Positions 8,075-15,117 of a stretch of 15,330 nt of DNA are shown here, piece after piece. A program made the position numbers and the translations under genes. The notes under the pieces are model-generated. The model saw only the letters and a list, made by a program, of their open reading frames with translations, was not told the DNA's origin and did no database searches. Origin of the DNA: Candidatus Omnitrophota bacterium (GTDB lineage Bacteria > Omnitrophota > Gorgyraeia > Duberdicusellales > Duberdicusellaceae); NCBI GenBank assembly GCA_015486615.1, contig WFRI01000011.1, forward strand, positions 1-15,330, written 5' to 3'. Position 1 is the first letter of the stretch; every line of letters starts with the position of its first letter.

Positions 8075-9325
8075 TCAAAACAGAGTTATTTGCTGCTGGC
8101 CAAAACGTTTATCCTGCTGCTGCGGACCTTCGGGAAATATTCTAATTTTTCCATATTCTCCGTCAAATCCCGGCAAAAGTTCAATTTGGCGTCTGCGCAC
8201 ATTTATAATACCCTGGGCAATTTTTGCCGGCAGACTCTTTCTTAAAATATCCTCGTCTATTTCTGACAAAACCTTCAGTTCCGTGCCAAAAACAGAAAGA
8301 ATATTTAAATATTCTTTTTCCACCTGTTTGGCGGTTTTCTGAACGCCTTTTGCCTCGGCAATAATTTCATCCAAAGGCACTAAACTTTTATAAGGAATAG
8401 CCGAATCCGGGACAAAACCCTCCTGCCTGTCCGCCAAATCCTCAACCCTGCTTAAAACCCCTATAGTAAGAGGCTTGCCGCATTTAGGGCAAATCCCTTT
8501 ATATTGCTTTCTTTCTTTAGGATGCAGCCTTATCCCGCAGTTTCTATGGCCGTCATAATGATATTTGCCTTCTTCCGGAAAGAATTCTATAGTGGACAAA
8601 AATTTATCTCTGTCTTTTTTTTCTAAAGCCTCTTTTATCTGCCAGTAATCAATATCGCAGTTAAAAACATTGGCCTCCCTGCCTATCCTGCTGGGCGAAT
8701 GGGAATCAGAATTAGAGACTAAACTGTATTTGTCTAATTTGGAAAGACGCCAATTCATCGCCGGGTCAGAGGAAAGTCCGGTCTCCAGGGCAGTGATTTT
8801 CTCAGTATATTCGCCGAAAGCATCTTCCAAAGAGTCAAAACCCGAATTAGACCCAAAAACTGAAAACCAAGGAGTCCAAATATGCGCGGGGATAAGCATT
8901 ATATCCTGGGAAATTTTAAACAACTCCCGGGCTAAAATATAACAACTTATTCCTAATATAGGCCTGCCGTCCGAAGCCAAATTGCCAAATTTTCCCAAAG
9001 CACTGTTTATTTCTTCCACAACTTCGAAAGAAGGTGCTAAAACAACATTATGCACGCGGTAAACCTTTTTATTCTGGGAAAAGATATTAGAAATCTCCAC
9101 AGAGAGGATAAAATGCACACCTTCACATTCATAAACCCCCCTGCCGGACACCGGCTTAAGGTAATGTTTCAATTCCTGCAGCCAAAGGTGGTGGGTAAAA
9201 TCCCCTGTCCCTAACAAATCTACACCCTTTAACTTTGCCCAGCGGCAGAGATTAGGCACATCCATATTCCGGGAAGTCGCCCGGGAATATTTGGAATGAA
9301 TATGCAAATCTGCAATAAAAACCAT
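8075..9325 (-). CDS. PHP-domain Endonuclease Q-like DNA repair nuclease (TIGR00375 family)
   Basis: A 416-residue PHP protein. Metal-binding motifs in order are ADLHIHSKYS (His8, His10), GTGDF (Asp42), SVEIS (Glu77), RVHN (His92), PAHIWTPW (His148), LETGLSSDP (Glu181) and SNSDSHSP (Asp207, His209). A zinc-finger-like part follows: a Cys in HRNCG (263), CPKC (279/282), and GVLSRVEDLADR. This order matches Endonuclease Q, which nicks DNA 5' of uracil, hypoxanthine, xanthine or abasic sites and is known from Thermococcales and some bacteria; relatives are often labelled only as TIGR00375 or as helicase-like. The last five residues are QITLF, like a sliding-clamp binding peptide. An AAGGAG ribosome site precedes the ATG, 9 bases after pyrC. 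Family assignment is strong; activity is inferred. Confidence 0.85.
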   Translation of the reverse strand: MVFIADLHIHSKYSRATSRNMDVPNLCRWAKLKGVDLLGTGDFTHHLWLQELKHYLKPVSGRGVYECEGVHFILSVEISNIFSQNKKVYRVHNVVLAPSFEVVEEINSALGKFGNLASDGRPILGISCYILARELFKISQDIMLIPAHIWTPWFSVFGSNSGFDSLEDAFGEYTEKITALETGLSSDPAMNWRLSKLDKYSLVSNSDSHSPSRIGREANVFNCDIDYWQIKEALEKKDRDKFLSTIEFFPEEGKYHYDGHRNCGIRLHPKERKQYKGICPKCGKPLTIGVLSRVEDLADRQEGFVPDSAIPYKSLVPLDEIIAEAKGVQKTAKQVEKEYLNILSVFGTELKVLSEIDEDILRKSLPAKIAQGIINVRRRQIELLPGFDGEYGKIRIFPEGPQQQDKRFGQQQITLF

Positions 9326-9334
9326 AATTGCTCC

Positions 9335-10621
9335 TTAACTCTGCGCTCTATGTACTATTTTTCCCCTAAAGAGTGTATATTCTACCACGCCTTTTAATTT
9401 TTTATACAAAAAAGGCGTATTTTTGGATTTGGAGAAAATATTTTCCGGATTAGCCTGCCATTGTTTTTCTAAATCCACTATTGCCAAATCAGCATAATAA
9501 CCCTTCTGGACACTGCCTCTTTTTTCCAAAGAGAGTATTCTTGCCGGGGCAGAAGACATTTTTTCAGCGATGATTTCCAGGCCCAATTCCTCCTCCCGGA
9601 CCATTTTCAGAAATAAGGAAAAAGCAAATTCTAAGCCAATCATCCCAAACTCCGCATCGTAGAAATCGCCTTCTTTATCCAGATAAGTATGCGGGGCATG
9701 GTCAGTAGCCACGCAGTCAATAACTCCTTCTTTCAACGCCTTGCGGACTGCTTTTAAGTCCTCCTCTGTGCCTAAAGGCGGGTTGACTTTATAATAAGGA
9801 TTGAACCCTGAATTTACAATATCCTGCAGGCTTAAAGAAAAATAATGCGGGCAAGTCTCACAGGTAACACTTACCCCTTCTTTTTTAGCCTGCCTGATTA
9901 TTTCCAATGACCTTTTTGTGCTTACGTGCGCAAGATGCAGGCGCGCCCCTAAATACCGGGCAATTTCTACATCCCTGCTGACGATTAAAGACTCCGCAAG
10001 AGCAGGCCATTCAGGGAAACCCATCTGAGCAGTAACGAAAGACTCCCGAATGATTCCCTGCCCGGACAATTCTTTATCCTGGCAGTGAGAAATAATAAGC
10101 AGTCCGAACATTTTCGCATATTCAAAAGCCCGCCTTAAAATATAACTATTTTCCACGCTGTCGCCGTCATCGCTTAAAGCCAGGCACCCGGCTTCCTTCA
10201 ACCTTCCAAACTCAGTAAGGCTTTTGCCCTGCCTGCCTTTTGTAATAGCGCCTATGGGAATAATATCAACTATACCTATCTCTTCAGCCTTATTCCTAAC
10301 CCATGCAGCAACTTCATAATCGTCGATTGCCGGCTGGGTATTCGGCATACACATTATAGTGGTAAAACCGCCTTTAGCCGCGGCTTTTGCCCCGGTTAAT
10401 AAATCCTCTTTATCCGGCCTGCCCGGAACACGCAGGTGCGTATGCAAATCAATAAATCCGGGAAAAACATATTTCCCCTCGGCAGAAATAATCTTAACTT
10501 TATCCGAAGGTATTTTAATCCCCGGCTTAACTTCAACAATAGTATCTTTCTCTACTAAAATATCCGCCCGGGTTATGCTCTGGGAATTTACTACCTTTGC
10601 GCCTTTAACCAGCAAATTCAT
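9335..10621 (-). CDS. pyrC: Dihydroorotase (type I, amidohydrolase family)
   Basis: A 428-residue dihydroorotase of the Bacillus/Aquifex type. The binuclear zinc ligands are visible: DLHTHLRVPG (His60, His62), the SDDG pair (Asp151/152) bridging or ligating the metals, ISHCQD (His179), HLAHVST (His232) and the catalytic Asp307 in ATDHAPH. PNTQP, the substrate-binding block, is present at about 93-97. It interconverts N-carbamoyl-aspartate and dihydroorotate, the third step of UMP synthesis. The start overlaps the end of pyrB by 17 bases, in keeping with a PyrB-PyrC operon, and in some bacteria the two enzymes form a complex. All catalytic residues are present, so it is not the inactive PyrC-like paralogue. 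Confidence 0.97.
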   Translation of the reverse strand: MNLLVKGAKVVNSQSITRADILVEKDTIVEVKPGIKIPSDKVKIISAEGKYVFPGFIDLHTHLRVPGRPDKEDLLTGAKAAAKGGFTTIMCMPNTQPAIDDYEVAAWVRNKAEEIGIVDIIPIGAITKGRQGKSLTEFGRLKEAGCLALSDDGDSVENSYILRRAFEYAKMFGLLIISHCQDKELSGQGIIRESFVTAQMGFPEWPALAESLIVSRDVEIARYLGARLHLAHVSTKRSLEIIRQAKKEGVSVTCETCPHYFSLSLQDIVNSGFNPYYKVNPPLGTEEDLKAVRKALKEGVIDCVATDHAPHTYLDKEGDFYDAEFGMIGLEFAFSLFLKMVREEELGLEIIAEKMSSAPARILSLEKRGSVQKGYYADLAIVDLEKQWQANPENIFSKSKNTPFLYKKLKGVVEYTLFRGKIVHRAQS

Positions 10622-11555
10622 ACTGCCTCTTTTCCATCAACATATAAATAACTGCCATACGCACAGCCAAACCATTTGAGGCCTGCTCAAGTATTAATGG
10701 ATGTACTTGCGGCTTTAAACCGGAAGCAATGTCTATATCCCAATTAATCGGGCCGGGATGCAGGATTAACGTCCGTTTTTTAAGCAAAGAAATTCTATCG
10801 TCAGTTAAAGTAACCAACTGCCGGTATTCTCTTAACGAAGGGAAAAACTGTTTATTCAGCCTTTCATTCTGGATTCTCAACAACATTACCACATCTGCGT
10901 CTTTTAAAGCCTGTTCTATGTCAAAAGTTATTTTTGCCGGCATAGTCTCAAAATATTTAGGGATAAAAGTCGGCAGGCTGCAAACCCAAACTTCTGCCCC
11001 GCATTTAGAAAAGCCCCAAATATTTGACCGGGCAACCCGGGAATGGAAAATATCGCCGATAATAGTGACTTTTAGTCCGGAAAGGCTTCCAAACTTTTGT
11101 TTTACTGTAAACATATCCAAAAGTGCCTGGGTTGGATGCTCGTTCTGGCCGTCGCCGGCATTGATAACCGAGGCGTTTGTATTTTGGGAAACATATAAGG
11201 CCGCACCGGAATGGCTGTGCCGGATAATAAAAACATCTACAGAATACGTCTCTAAATTTCTTAAGGTATCCAAAATACTTTCGCCTTTGCCCAGACTGCT
11301 TAAAGAAGAAGAAAAATTCACTACATCAGCGCTCAATCTTTTTGCCGCTAATTCAAAGGAAGTGCGGGTGCGGGTGGAAGCCTCAAAAAACAAATTCACT
11401 ACTGTCCTGCCTCTTAAAGCAGGAACTTTTTTGATCCGGCGCGAGGATATCTCCTTAAATGCCTTAGCGCCTTCAAGTATAAATTCAATCTCATCCTTAG
11501 TAAGACTTTTCAGCCCTAACAAATGTTTCCTCTGCCATACAAAATTTTCAGCCAT
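10605..11555 (-). CDS. pyrB: Aspartate carbamoyltransferase catalytic subunit
   Basis: A 316-residue aspartate transcarbamylase. Carbamoyl-phosphate-binding STRTRTSFE (about 60-68), the mobile-loop SLGKGES, IIRHS and GDGQNEHPTQALLD are all present, as are the aspartate-side residues GDIFHSRVARSN and LLRIQNER. Its HPGPIN motif is followed by Trp272, where many bacterial homologues have Arg. It condenses carbamoyl phosphate with aspartate. No pyrI regulatory chain is nearby, so control is more likely through PyrR on the transcript. The start at 11555 (MAENFVWQRK) is chosen over an ATG at 11573 because GGAGG lies 6 bases upstream and the family begins here. It overlaps pyrR by 8 bases and pyrC by 17. 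Confidence 0.97.
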   Translation of the reverse strand: MAENFVWQRKHLLGLKSLTKDEIEFILEGAKAFKEISSRRIKKVPALRGRTVVNLFFEASTRTRTSFELAAKRLSADVVNFSSSLSSLGKGESILDTLRNLETYSVDVFIIRHSHSGAALYVSQNTNASVINAGDGQNEHPTQALLDMFTVKQKFGSLSGLKVTIIGDIFHSRVARSNIWGFSKCGAEVWVCSLPTFIPKYFETMPAKITFDIEQALKDADVVMLLRIQNERLNKQFFPSLREYRQLVTLTDDRISLLKKRTLILHPGPINWDIDIASGLKPQVHPLILEQASNGLAVRMAVIYMLMEKRQYEFAG

Positions 11556-12096
11556 CCTGTTCCTCCAGAACAACCACTTCGTCCTTTCCGTCTAATTCTT
11601 TAACCTCAACAACCACATGTTCTTCTTCAGACGTGGGAATGTTTTTGCCTACAAAATCTGCCCGGATAGGAACTTCGCGGTGCCCGCGGTCAACAAAAAC
11701 CGCCAGCTGTATTTTCTTAGGCCGGCCAAAATCCATAATCTCATCCAAAGCCGCTCGCACAGTCCTGCCGGTAAACAAGACATCATCAACCAAAACCACA
11801 ACCTTGCCGTTGATATCAAAATCTACTCTGGTTTCTCTGACTAAAGGCATAGGCCCTATTACAGTCAAATCGTCCCTGTATAAAGTAATATCAATTATTC
11901 CCAAAGGCAGGCTTCTGCCTTCAATCTCTTCAATAATTGCTTGTATCCTTTTAGCCAGAAAAACTCCGCGGCGCTGAATGCCAAACAAAACCAAATTATC
12001 CACGTCTGGATCCTTTTCCAAAATCTGATATGAAAGCCTTTTTAAAACTTTGGAGAAATCAGTACTTTTTAATATCTTCTGCTTCTCTTTATACAT
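11548..12096 (-). CDS. pyrR: Bifunctional PyrR: pyr operon attenuation regulator / uracil phosphoribosyltransferase
   Basis: A 182-residue PyrR, the usual family length (about 180). It has the PRPP-binding loop VVVLVDDVLFTGRTVRA (about 99-115), IDITLYRDDL, AVFVDRGHRELP-like DRGHREVPIRADFVGKNIPTS, and the N-terminal GIQRRGVFLA. PyrR binds a leader RNA loop when UMP is high and causes premature termination; many also make UMP from uracil and PRPP. The start at 12096 (MYKEKQK) matches the family. An ATG at 12177 would add 27 residues encoded by the terminator hairpin itself and is rejected. GAAGG lies only 3 bases upstream, so translation may be helped by a leader ORF ending just inside the gene. 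pyrB overlaps its end by 8 bases. Confidence 0.96.
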   Translation of the reverse strand: MYKEKQKILKSTDFSKVLKRLSYQILEKDPDVDNLVLFGIQRRGVFLAKRIQAIIEEIEGRSLPLGIIDITLYRDDLTVIGPMPLVRETRVDFDINGKVVVLVDDVLFTGRTVRAALDEIMDFGRPKKIQLAVFVDRGHREVPIRADFVGKNIPTSEEEHVVVEVKELDGKDEVVVLEEQDG

Positions 12097-12181
12097 AAAC
12101 CTTCTTTGTTTGATTGGCCACAAGGCAAAAAAAATCCCGCCTTCTGTATGCGGGAATATAGCATTTATCATCTTCATTCAT
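12089..12181 (-). CDS. Putative 30-codon leader peptide overlapping the pyrR start
   Basis: An ATG at 12181 with a GGGAAGGAG ribosome site 9 bases upstream opens 30 codons. The reading frame passes through the terminator hairpin and its T-run (encoding Asp-Phe-Phe-Cys) and stops with TAA at 12091-12089, overlapping the pyrR ATG by 8 bases. It could couple translation to attenuation or deliver ribosomes to pyrR. No homologue is recognised and it may be incidental. Confidence 0.35.
   Translation of the reverse strand: MNEDDKCYIPAYRRRDFFCLVANQTKKVYV
12127..12155 (-). terminator. Intrinsic terminator in the pyr leader (attenuator)
   Basis: On the minus strand TCCCGC pairs with GCGGGA across a 9-base loop and is followed at once by eight T residues. 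It lies between the pyr promoter and pyrR, about 30 bases before the pyrR ATG, so it works as an attenuator rather than as an end-of-operon terminator. Its 5' arm TTCCCG (12156-12151) can instead pair with CGGGAA at 12200-12195. Confidence 0.85.
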
Positions 12182-12194
12182 ACTTACAAACTCC

Positions 12195-12215
12195 TTCCCG
12201 GCCTCACCGGACCGG
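12195..12215 (-). promoter_or_regulatory. PyrR-binding RNA loop and overlapping antiterminator arm
   Basis: The leader RNA contains UCCGGUGAGGC (12211-12201), an exact match to the PyrR anti-antiterminator consensus UCCNGNGAGGY, with the CNGNGA hexaloop as CGGUGA. Flanking CCGG arms (12215-12212 and 12201-12198) close the hairpin. Its 3' side overlaps CGGGAA (12200-12195), which is complementary to the terminator's 5' arm. PyrR bound with UMP should hold this hairpin, free the terminator and switch the operon off. Confidence 0.85.
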
Positions 12216-12231
12216 ATTAAAGGCTGAAAAT

Positions 12232-12260
12232 AATATACAGCATACCTTCTCCCCTGTCAA
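12232..12260 (-). promoter_or_regulatory. Sigma-70-type promoter of the pyr operon
   Basis: TTGACA (12260-12255) is a perfect -35. After exactly 17 bases comes TATATT (12237-12232), 5 of 6 to the -10 consensus. Transcription should start near 12225, just before the PyrR-binding loop, giving a leader of about 130 bases before pyrR. Confidence 0.88.
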
Positions 12261-12303
12261 GAAATATTTGAGTATTGTCACTTAAGGATTAGGGATGCGC
12301 AGT

Positions 12304-12321
12304 TTTAAGGTGATTTAAGGT
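12304..12321. repeat. Two TTTAAGGT direct repeats, 10-bp period, in the divergent spacer
   Basis: TTTAAGGT occurs at 12304-12311 and 12314-12321, one helical turn apart, and TTAAGG occurs again at 12282-12287. The position between the pyr -35 and the GH94 -10 suits an operator on one face of the DNA. No known regulator motif is recognised. Confidence 0.4.
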
Positions 12322-12348
12322 CTAAACCCAACCGCCTCGCTTTAGACC
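12319..12348. repeat. 8-bp inverted repeat (GGTCTAAA / TTTAGACC) in the divergent spacer
   Basis: GGTCTAAA and TTTAGACC are perfect complements around a 14-base C-rich loop. It overlaps the second direct repeat by 3 bases. It lies upstream of both divergent promoters' start sites, so it is unlikely to be a terminator for either; an operator or a relic of an intergenic repeat is possible. Confidence 0.45.
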
Positions 12349-12383
12349 GTCAAGAAAAATTTCTCTTTTTTTATTTAAAACAA

Positions 12384-12392
12384 TGGTATAAT
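12384..12392 (+). promoter_or_regulatory. Extended -10 promoter for the GH94 gene
   Basis: TGGTATAAT is a perfect -10 hexamer (12387-12392) preceded by a TGn extension. The upstream -35 region is only T-rich (around 12364-12370), as is common where the extended -10 compensates. The expected start near 12399 gives a 5' leader of about 58 bases. The leader holds a 10-codon open frame (12423-12455) ending one base before the GH94 ATG. Confidence 0.6.
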
Positions 12393-12456
12393 AATTTCGA
12401 TATTTATCTCCGCAATAAGAAAATGCCCATAAGCCAAATAGGTAAAATTTACTGAT

Positions 12457-15117
12457 ATGTGGGAAATAGATGATAAAGATAATTTAACGTTTTCTGTAAG
12501 AAATCCCAATTCTTCAGCAAGCCTGCCTTATTTCCCTTTGACAAACCGCCAAGGCCTGCTATTTTCTGCAATATCGCCCTGGCTTTCGGGCCATATAGTT
12601 TCATCTAACGAAGCCTTTATTACACCGCCGGCTTCTATTGAGGACCTAAAAAATCCTTATAACACAAAGCATATCTGGCTAAAATTTAATAACCAGATAT
12701 TTAATCTTTCCCCTTTAATAAATTCTAAGAATTCAACAGCGGTGCAAGCCGGGCTTTTGTGGCACAAATTAAGCATTGGCAATCCCAATTACCCTGTATC
12801 TGCCGAGATATTTTCTTTTATTCCGGAGAATCTGCCATTGGAAACAACTATTATAAAAATAAAAAACATATCTAAAAACACAATAAAAATTACTCCTTAC
12901 ATTGGCATACCTTTATTTTGCCGACCGGCTGAAAATTTAAGAGACCACCGTCACGTCACTTCCCTTTTAAACAGAGTTTTTCTCAAAGAATATGGAATAA
13001 TGGTTAAACCAACTATGCGCTTTGACGAAAAAGGTCACTTTCCCAACACAAAAACTTATTTTGTGCTGTCTTATTTAAACAACCAGCAAAAGCCTGAGAA
13101 ATTCTATCCCACATTGGAAAGTTTTACCGGCGCAGGCAGCCTTATTCATCCGCAGGCCTTACTCGATAACAAATTAGGGTATAACCTAAAAAACAAAATC
13201 CCCCAAGGCAAAGAAGCCTTTGGAGGGATAAAATTCAAAAAACAAATGCTCAAACCCCGGCAAAGTATCAGCATTCACCTTTTTATAGGCGCAAAAGAAA
13301 ATTTTTCTTACCATAATATAATTAACGAAATACTGCCTGGAGCAAAAATCTCCAAACTTTTCCGGGAATCTAAAGAATCCTGGGAATTATACTCAAAAAA
13401 TTTATCTGTAGATACAGGCGATAAATCCTTTGATTTCTGGATAAAATGGGTTCATATCCAGCCTGCCTTAAGAAAACTCTTCGGCTGTTCTTTCCTGCCG
13501 CATTTTGATTATGGGAAAGGAGGCCGGGGATGGCGGGACCTCTGGCAGGACTTACTGTGCCTGCTTATATTTTCGCCGAAAGAGACAAGAAAACAATTAA
13601 TAAACAACTTTAAAGGCGTCCGAATAGACGGAAGCAATGCCACTATTATCACCTCTAAAAACGGTTTTATATCTGACCGCAATAACATCTCGCGGGTATG
13701 GTCTGACCATGGCGTATGGCCGTATTTAACTCTGCGGCTTTACATAGACCAAACTGCTGATTTCAACATTCTGTTCCGGGAAATACCTTATTTTCAGGAC
13801 CATTTAATAAAAAGGTCCCGTGAAACAACAGATAAATACCCTGCCGGACTTCAGTTAAAAGACATCCGGGGCAAAATCTATAAATCTACTGTTTTGGAAC
13901 ATATCTTAGTACAAAATCTGATTCAATTCTTTAATGTAGGAAAACATAACAACACCCGGCTGGAAAATGCTGACTGGAATGATGGATTAGATATGGCTTA
14001 TGAAAAAGGAGAAACTGCAGCCTTCAGTTGTATGTATGCCTATAATTTAGGGAATTTAGCCCAATTGCTTTTAAATATCAAAAAACGGACTGGGATAAAA
14101 AAAATAAAGATTTTGGAAGAAATAGTTGATGTTCTCTTAGATACGTTAACTGCTCCCATAAATTACAATAACCCGAACGAAAAGAACAAACTTCTAAACC
14201 AATATTTTGATAAAGTAAAATATAGAGTAAGCGGCAGGAAAATATCTATTCCTATAGAAAAAATTGCCTCTGACTTGCGAAAAAAGTCCCGCTGGTGGGC
14301 AGGGCATATAAGAAATACAGAATGGCTTGAAAATCCCGGAATTTTTAACGGATATTACGATAATTCAGGGAAAAGAGTAGAAGGGATAAAAAATAACAAC
14401 AGCCTGTATTTAACTCTTACCGGCCAAACATTTCCTATTATGAGCAGAATAGCCTCTTTAGGACAAACAAAGATGATAATAAGCAATGTCAATAAACATT
14501 TAAAATTCAAGAATTTCTCATATAGGCTGAATACAGACTTTAAACATTCAGGATTAAACTTCGGCAGGGCTTTTGCTTTTGCTTACGGCGATAAAGAGAA
14601 CGGTTCTGTATTCTGTCATATGAATGTTATGTTTGCTAACGCTTTATACAAACAAGGCTTTGCCCTGCAAGGTTTCAAGGTGCTTTACTCTTTGTTTCAG
14701 AACAGTTTAAATGCCAATACATACCCCCAGATCCCGGAATACTTCAACCTTAAAGGTGAAGGTTTATACTTATACCTTACAGGCTCGGCAAGCTGGTATA
14801 TCTTAACTTTAATAACCGAATCCTTCGGCATAAAAAAGCATTTAGGCGATATAATAATTGAACCAAAGTTGTCATCTCAGCAATTTCACAGGAAATCTTC
14901 TCTTAATATCAAGATAACAATGGATAAAAAGATAATGGACATATGTTATAATAACCCTCTTAAGAAATCCTATCCTCATTATAAAATAGACAACATCACC
15001 ATAAATGGAAAACCCTATCCTGAATTAATATCGCAAGACAAAATAACTATCCCTAAAGAAAAAACCAACGCTATTCTAGCCAGGGAAGAAAACAAGATAG
15101 AAATAGATTTAATTTAA
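12457..15117 (+). CDS. GH94-type glycoside phosphorylase (cellobiose/chitobiose phosphorylase-like)
   Basis: An 886-residue protein of the GH94 fold (typical length about 800). The N-terminal part (about 1-290) is the beta-sandwich domain, starting with the open FSVRNPNSSASLPYFPLTN region. The (alpha/alpha)6 barrel follows, with GGRGWRDLWQDLL (355-367), ISDRNNISRVWSDHG (405-419) and NADWNDGLDMA (504-514), whose DWND holds the catalytic acid Asp of the family. GSASWYILTLITESFGI near residue 780 resembles the phosphate-binding GSAGW block. No signal peptide is seen, so it should act in the cytosol, splitting a beta-linked disaccharide with phosphate; substrate cannot be assigned. No transporter or sugar gene is adjacent. 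Codons are noticeably richer in A/T, with many Lys/Asn, than in the pyr genes. The ribosome site is weak (AGGT, 13 bases from the ATG). Confidence 0.85.
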   Translation: MWEIDDKDNLTFSVRNPNSSASLPYFPLTNRQGLLFSAISPWLSGHIVSSNEAFITPPASIEDLKNPYNTKHIWLKFNNQIFNLSPLINSKNSTAVQAGLLWHKLSIGNPNYPVSAEIFSFIPENLPLETTIIKIKNISKNTIKITPYIGIPLFCRPAENLRDHRHVTSLLNRVFLKEYGIMVKPTMRFDEKGHFPNTKTYFVLSYLNNQQKPEKFYPTLESFTGAGSLIHPQALLDNKLGYNLKNKIPQGKEAFGGIKFKKQMLKPRQSISIHLFIGAKENFSYHNIINEILPGAKISKLFRESKESWELYSKNLSVDTGDKSFDFWIKWVHIQPALRKLFGCSFLPHFDYGKGGRGWRDLWQDLLCLLIFSPKETRKQLINNFKGVRIDGSNATIITSKNGFISDRNNISRVWSDHGVWPYLTLRLYIDQTADFNILFREIPYFQDHLIKRSRETTDKYPAGLQLKDIRGKIYKSTVLEHILVQNLIQFFNVGKHNNTRLENADWNDGLDMAYEKGETAAFSCMYAYNLGNLAQLLLNIKKRTGIKKIKILEEIVDVLLDTLTAPINYNNPNEKNKLLNQYFDKVKYRVSGRKISIPIEKIASDLRKKSRWWAGHIRNTEWLENPGIFNGYYDNSGKRVEGIKNNNSLYLTLTGQTFPIMSRIASLGQTKMIISNVNKHLKFKNFSYRLNTDFKHSGLNFGRAFAFAYGDKENGSVFCHMNVMFANALYKQGFALQGFKVLYSLFQNSLNANTYPQIPEYFNLKGEGLYLYLTGSASWYILTLITESFGIKKHLGDIIIEPKLSSQQFHRKSSLNIKITMDKKIMDICYNNPLKKSYPHYKIDNITINGKPYPELISQDKITIPKEKTNAILAREENKIEIDLI

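Noticed and set aside
7959..8342. A 127-codon plus-strand open frame.
   Set aside because: It begins inside tRNA-Arg and runs antisense to the Endonuclease Q-like gene; Cys/Ser/Phe-rich content is typical of a shadow frame.
9335..10621. PyrC as the catalytically dead dihydroorotase-like partner of PyrB.
   Set aside because: All metal-binding His residues and the catalytic Asp are present.
10729..11595. A 288-codon plus-strand open frame opposite pyrB.
   Set aside because: It is fully antisense to a well-supported pyrB with intact motifs, has no family signature and no promoter or ribosome site; it is a shadow of the coding strand.
12097..12177. An N-terminal extension of PyrR by 27 residues from the ATG at 12177.
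   Set aside because: The extension is encoded by the terminator hairpin and T-run, and PyrR homologues start at the position corresponding to 12096.
12319..12348. Inverted repeat as an integron attC-like site or terminator.
   Set aside because: It lacks the core-site sequences and a T-run, sits between divergent promoters, and no integrase or cassette array is present.
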